Assembly (NCBI GenBank): GCA_963772965.1
Contig: CAVYZU010000014.1
Coordinates: 136,727-200,726, forward strand
DNA length: 64,000 bases
Reading direction: 5' to 3'
Source of the DNA: AP-15 sp963772965
GTDB lineage: Bacteria; Pseudomonadota; Alphaproteobacteria; ATCC43930; CGMCC-115725
The notes beneath the pieces are model-generated. The model saw only the letters and a program-made list of their open reading frames with translations. It ran no database searches and was not told the origin of the DNA. The position numbers and the translations under genes are program-made. Below, piece after piece: positions 61,811-64,000 of this stretch (its first letter is position 1; every line of letters starts with the position of its first letter).

Positions 61811-63099
61811 GGTACGGGCACACCTATGTCAGTATCGGACCTAAGCCCACTCCCCTCATTCGATCCGTCGAGAGATTGGACTGGGCAAGTCGCGGGTAAT
61901 AGTTCGTCGAGCGTGCGCAGCCGCGCATTCCAGCTGAAACGGTCGAGCACGAAGGGCCGCGCGCGAGCTGCCAAAGCTTCCGTAGAGGCGGGCTCGTCGA
62001 GAATTCGCAGGCAGGTGGCGACCCATTCGTCGGCGCTATCGGCGGTAATAACCGGTGTCGTGTCGGGCGTGCCGATCCCCGTTAGCGCGTGAGCGCTGAC
62101 AATGGTCGGGCAACCCATGGCCAACGCCTCCAATACCTTATTCTGGATGCCGCGCGCGATTTGCAGCGGCGCCACCACTGCCGCGGCATATGCCAGATAG
62201 GGTTGTACATCCGGTACACGGCCAGTAACGAGCACGTTGCGACGGCTCGCCAGTGCTCTTACCGCTGGCGCCGGGTTCGACCCGACAATAGCAAACTGCA
62301 CCTCGCTGTGAACGGCGAGGAGCCTAGGGAGAACAGCATCTGCAAACCAGACAACGGCATCGATATTGGGCTGGTAGTCCATAGCGCCAGTAAACACAAA
62401 GGCCGGACCATCTCGCCAAGCCGGCCGTGGCCAAGCTTTGCCGGGGTCAAACGCCTCGGCGTCAACGCCATTGGCAATCGTAACGATCCGAGCGGCGCGC
62501 GTGCCGACGAGACTGCGGAACAGCTCTGCCTCCTCGTCGGAGACAAACGCGATCGCATCGGCGCCAGCCGTTAGGCGCGCCTCCGCGGCCCGCACCCGTC
62601 GCGCCTCAAGCGCGAACAGCCACCGCTTCCACCCCTTGCTGCGTTCGGCATAAGCTGCAAACTTCTCAGAGTCGACATCGGCGAAATGGAGCACGCGCAC
62701 GATCCGCCGTGTCGACGGCATTACGGCATAATCAGATATGTTGCTGCTATGGGTGACGATCGCGACCGGCTGATGCTGTTCAATGATGGCGTGGACATAG
62801 GCTTTCAGCCTAGCAGCCCGGAACAATGCGAAACTGAGCGGTAAACCTCCCAGCCAGCGTAGAGCTGCCGGCCCCCACGCCCAAGGCTTTATGATGCGCT
62901 CAACGTGCAGGCTCGCGCAATACGGGCGGAGCCTCTCGATCTCGGACACATCCTCCCGAGTGTCTACAAACGTGCCGACGTGAACGTCAAAGCGTTGACC
63001 CAAATGCCGCACTAAATTGAAGGAAGTGATCTTCTCCCCCTTGTTGGGGGGAAACGGCAGCCGCTGGCACAGGAAGAGCACCGCCGGCCGGTTATTCAT
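61807..63099 (-). CDS. PEP-CTERM/XrtA-associated glycosyltransferase (TIGR03087-like)
   Basis: The 430-residue GT-B protein opens LFLCQRLPFPPNKGEKITSF and carries VLHFADVDSEKF, VFTGAMDYQPNIDAV and GIQNKVLEALAMG. These fit the sugar transferase family that accompanies exosortase/PEP-CTERM systems. It is the first gene of the glycan operon and its stop overlaps the kinase start. It links the region to the PEP-CTERM protein 4 kb away. Confidence 0.85.
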   Translation of the reverse strand: MNNRPAVLFLCQRLPFPPNKGEKITSFNLVRHLGQRFDVHVGTFVDTREDVSEIERLRPYCASLHVERIIKPWAWGPAALRWLGGLPLSFALFRAARLKAYVHAIIEQHQPVAIVTHSSNISDYAVMPSTRRIVRVLHFADVDSEKFAAYAERSKGWKRWLFALEARRVRAAEARLTAGADAIAFVSDEEAELFRSLVGTRAARIVTIANGVDAEAFDPGKAWPRPAWRDGPAFVFTGAMDYQPNIDAVVWFADAVLPRLLAVHSEVQFAIVGSNPAPAVRALASRRNVLVTGRVPDVQPYLAYAAAVVAPLQIARGIQNKVLEALAMGCPTIVSAHALTGIGTPDTTPVITADSADEWVATCLRILDEPASTEALAARARPFVLDRFSWNARLRTLDELLPATCPVQSLDGSNEGSGLRSDTDIGVPVP

Positions 63100-63312
63100 G
63101 GCGGACCAATCTGCGAACTGACATGAGGTGCTGCGACCTGAGAGCGCTCAACTGGCATATGTCGCTGTCAAATAAACAAGCATGTATCGGCGTTTTTATA
63201 GCCCTAGATTCTGCTGGCAAGCTTGTATCAATCGGGCATTAATCAATTCGAAAAATGCGATCAGATTACGAGAAAAATCTAACGGTCCGTTGAAGCAACC
63301 GTACGTCAGCGG

Positions 63313-63903
63313 TCAGCCGGATTGGAAGCGGTAATCGGCGATGACGGCGTGATAAGTCGCGCGGATCAGGTCGTCGACGAGCGGCGGCGGCAACTCCCGG
63401 CGGCGCAAATGCTGGCGCACCGCGGCGACCGGAACCTCGGCGAGCAGGAATTGGGCGCGGCGCAATTCGTTCGCGCCAACTCGCCCAAACACCAAACGCG
63501 CGAAGCGGGCGATGCCGGCCTCGATCTGCCGGGTCTGGGCCGCAACGCCGTCGCGCAGGTGCTGCCGCCATCCGTCCTCTCCGAAATCGTCGCGGTGATA
63601 GAGCAGCAGCAAACGCGCCTCATCGACATGCTGGCGCACCCAAGCGGGCGTATGCAATGCCGCGGCGAGCGCGTCGCCGGCATCGAGTGCTGTGGTTATC
63701 CCCTGCTGGAAATCGAGCACGGTCTGAAGCCACAGCTCACCGAGCAGCAAATCGCGCGACGCAAAGCGGTAATAGAACGACCCGACCGGCGCCCTTAGGC
63801 GCTCGATGATCGAGGCGACGGTTGCGGCGGTTGGCCCGTGTTCGGCGGCAATCGCCAGTGCCGCGGCGAGAAAATCGGCCTGTTCGAATTTAGGGCGAGG
63901 CAT
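63313..63903 (-). CDS. TetR-family transcriptional regulator
   Basis: The 196-residue protein has an N-terminal helix-turn-helix: FLAAALAIAAEHGPTAATVAS and APVGSFYYRFASRDLLLGELW (recognition helix near residues 34-50). The C-terminal ligand domain is divergent. It is transcribed away from the partial gene at 63979, and a 26-bp dyad between the two is a likely operator. Confidence 0.88.
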   Translation of the reverse strand: MPRPKFEQADFLAAALAIAAEHGPTAATVASIIERLRAPVGSFYYRFASRDLLLGELWLQTVLDFQQGITTALDAGDALAAALHTPAWVRQHVDEARLLLLYHRDDFGEDGWRQHLRDGVAAQTRQIEAGIARFARLVFGRVGANELRRAQFLLAEVPVAAVRQHLRRRELPPPLVDDLIRATYHAVIADYRFQSG

Positions 63904-63907
63904 TATG

Positions 63908-63933
63908 GAATAATAGTTCTAGAACGTACATTC
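63908..63933. promoter_or_regulatory. 26-bp dyad, candidate TetR operator
   Basis: The centre is the perfect palindrome GTTCTAGAAC (63916-63925). The outer ends are GAAT and ATTC, placed symmetrically around the same centre. It lies 5 bases from the tetR start and 45 from the divergent gene, so it could control both. Confidence 0.6.
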
Positions 63934-63978
63934 GCCAAGTGTTATCCTCCCCTCTGGGGTGCGGAAGGAGGAGACACG

Positions 63979-64000
63979 ATGCCGGCGATCACATCAGTTG
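63979..64000 (+). CDS. start of a gene cut by the window edge
   Basis: ATG 63979 is preceded by AAGGAGGAG at good spacing. Only seven codons are visible (MPAITSV). It is divergent from the TetR gene and is probably its target. Function cannot be told. Confidence 0.6.

Overview
The window reads as high-GC alphaproteobacterial chromosome, most like Hyphomicrobiales or Rhodospirillales. This is inferred from the ileS-lspA-DUF3035 block, the XoxF-type methanol dehydrogenase island, FixJ-style response regulators, PEP-CTERM/heptose glycan genes and long palindromic intergenic repeats. No rRNA, tRNA or CRISPR array was seen.

Layout. (1) 0.2-8.0 kb is a decaying defence region. It holds an MntA-like nucleotidyltransferase with a truncated HepT partner, then a type III restriction-modification operon on the minus strand. 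In that operon mod carries an in-frame stop, and res has three one-base insertions and an IS630-family element placed exactly at a TA. A DUF559 nuclease-like cassette with inverted-repeat ends sits between mod and res. A twice-frameshifted peroxiredoxin follows. (2) 8.2-15.7 kb has a luciferase-like monooxygenase, then a two-gene cassette that is the best candidate for an undescribed system: a 1228-residue protein with both a subtilisin (S8) and an HExxH metallopeptidase domain, followed by a ComEC-like metallo-beta-lactamase-fold hydrolase. A CitE-like lyase follows. (3) 16.1-22.3 kb has a polyamine-type ABC transporter, a thioesterase, a Trp/Gly/Tyr-rich exported protein and purC. (4) 22.5-33.3 kb is a lanthanide-type methanol oxidation island: xoxF, cytochrome c, xoxJ-like, a CXXCW protein and an exported pentapeptide protein on the plus strand; a convergent minus-strand operon of cytochrome c, substrate-binding protein, beta-propeller, ABC transporter and a hypothetical; then glutathione-dependent formaldehyde dehydrogenase. 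(5) 33.3-43.4 kb has signalling genes (a six-PAS histidine kinase and two response regulators), dinB, a catalase-like peroxidase with cytochrome b561, and a cupin. (6) 43.5-56.1 kb is housekeeping: ileS, lspA, a DUF3035 lipoprotein, an SDR, an Lhr helicase, a class III aminotransferase and a MetE-like methyltransferase, plus a short transcription unit encoding a 22-residue peptide. (7) 56.6-64.0 kb is a surface-glycan/PEP-CTERM region: a PEP-CTERM protein behind a sigma-54-like promoter, a second DUF559 cassette, four glycan genes and a TetR regulator divergent from a gene cut by the window edge.

The working systems are coherent. XoxF oxidises methanol, periplasmic cytochromes c take the electrons, and FrmA removes formaldehyde as its glutathione adduct. 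The HddA-like kinase, the nucleotidyltransferase-HAD protein and two glycosyltransferases would build a heptose-containing surface glycan.

Caution: single-base indels also break the essential ileS and an otherwise intact ABC substrate-binding gene, so some frameshifts may be sequencing or assembly errors. The IS insertion and the HepT truncation cannot be explained that way. No gene is supported at 1-174, 6978-7189, 9252-9465 or 63100-63312.
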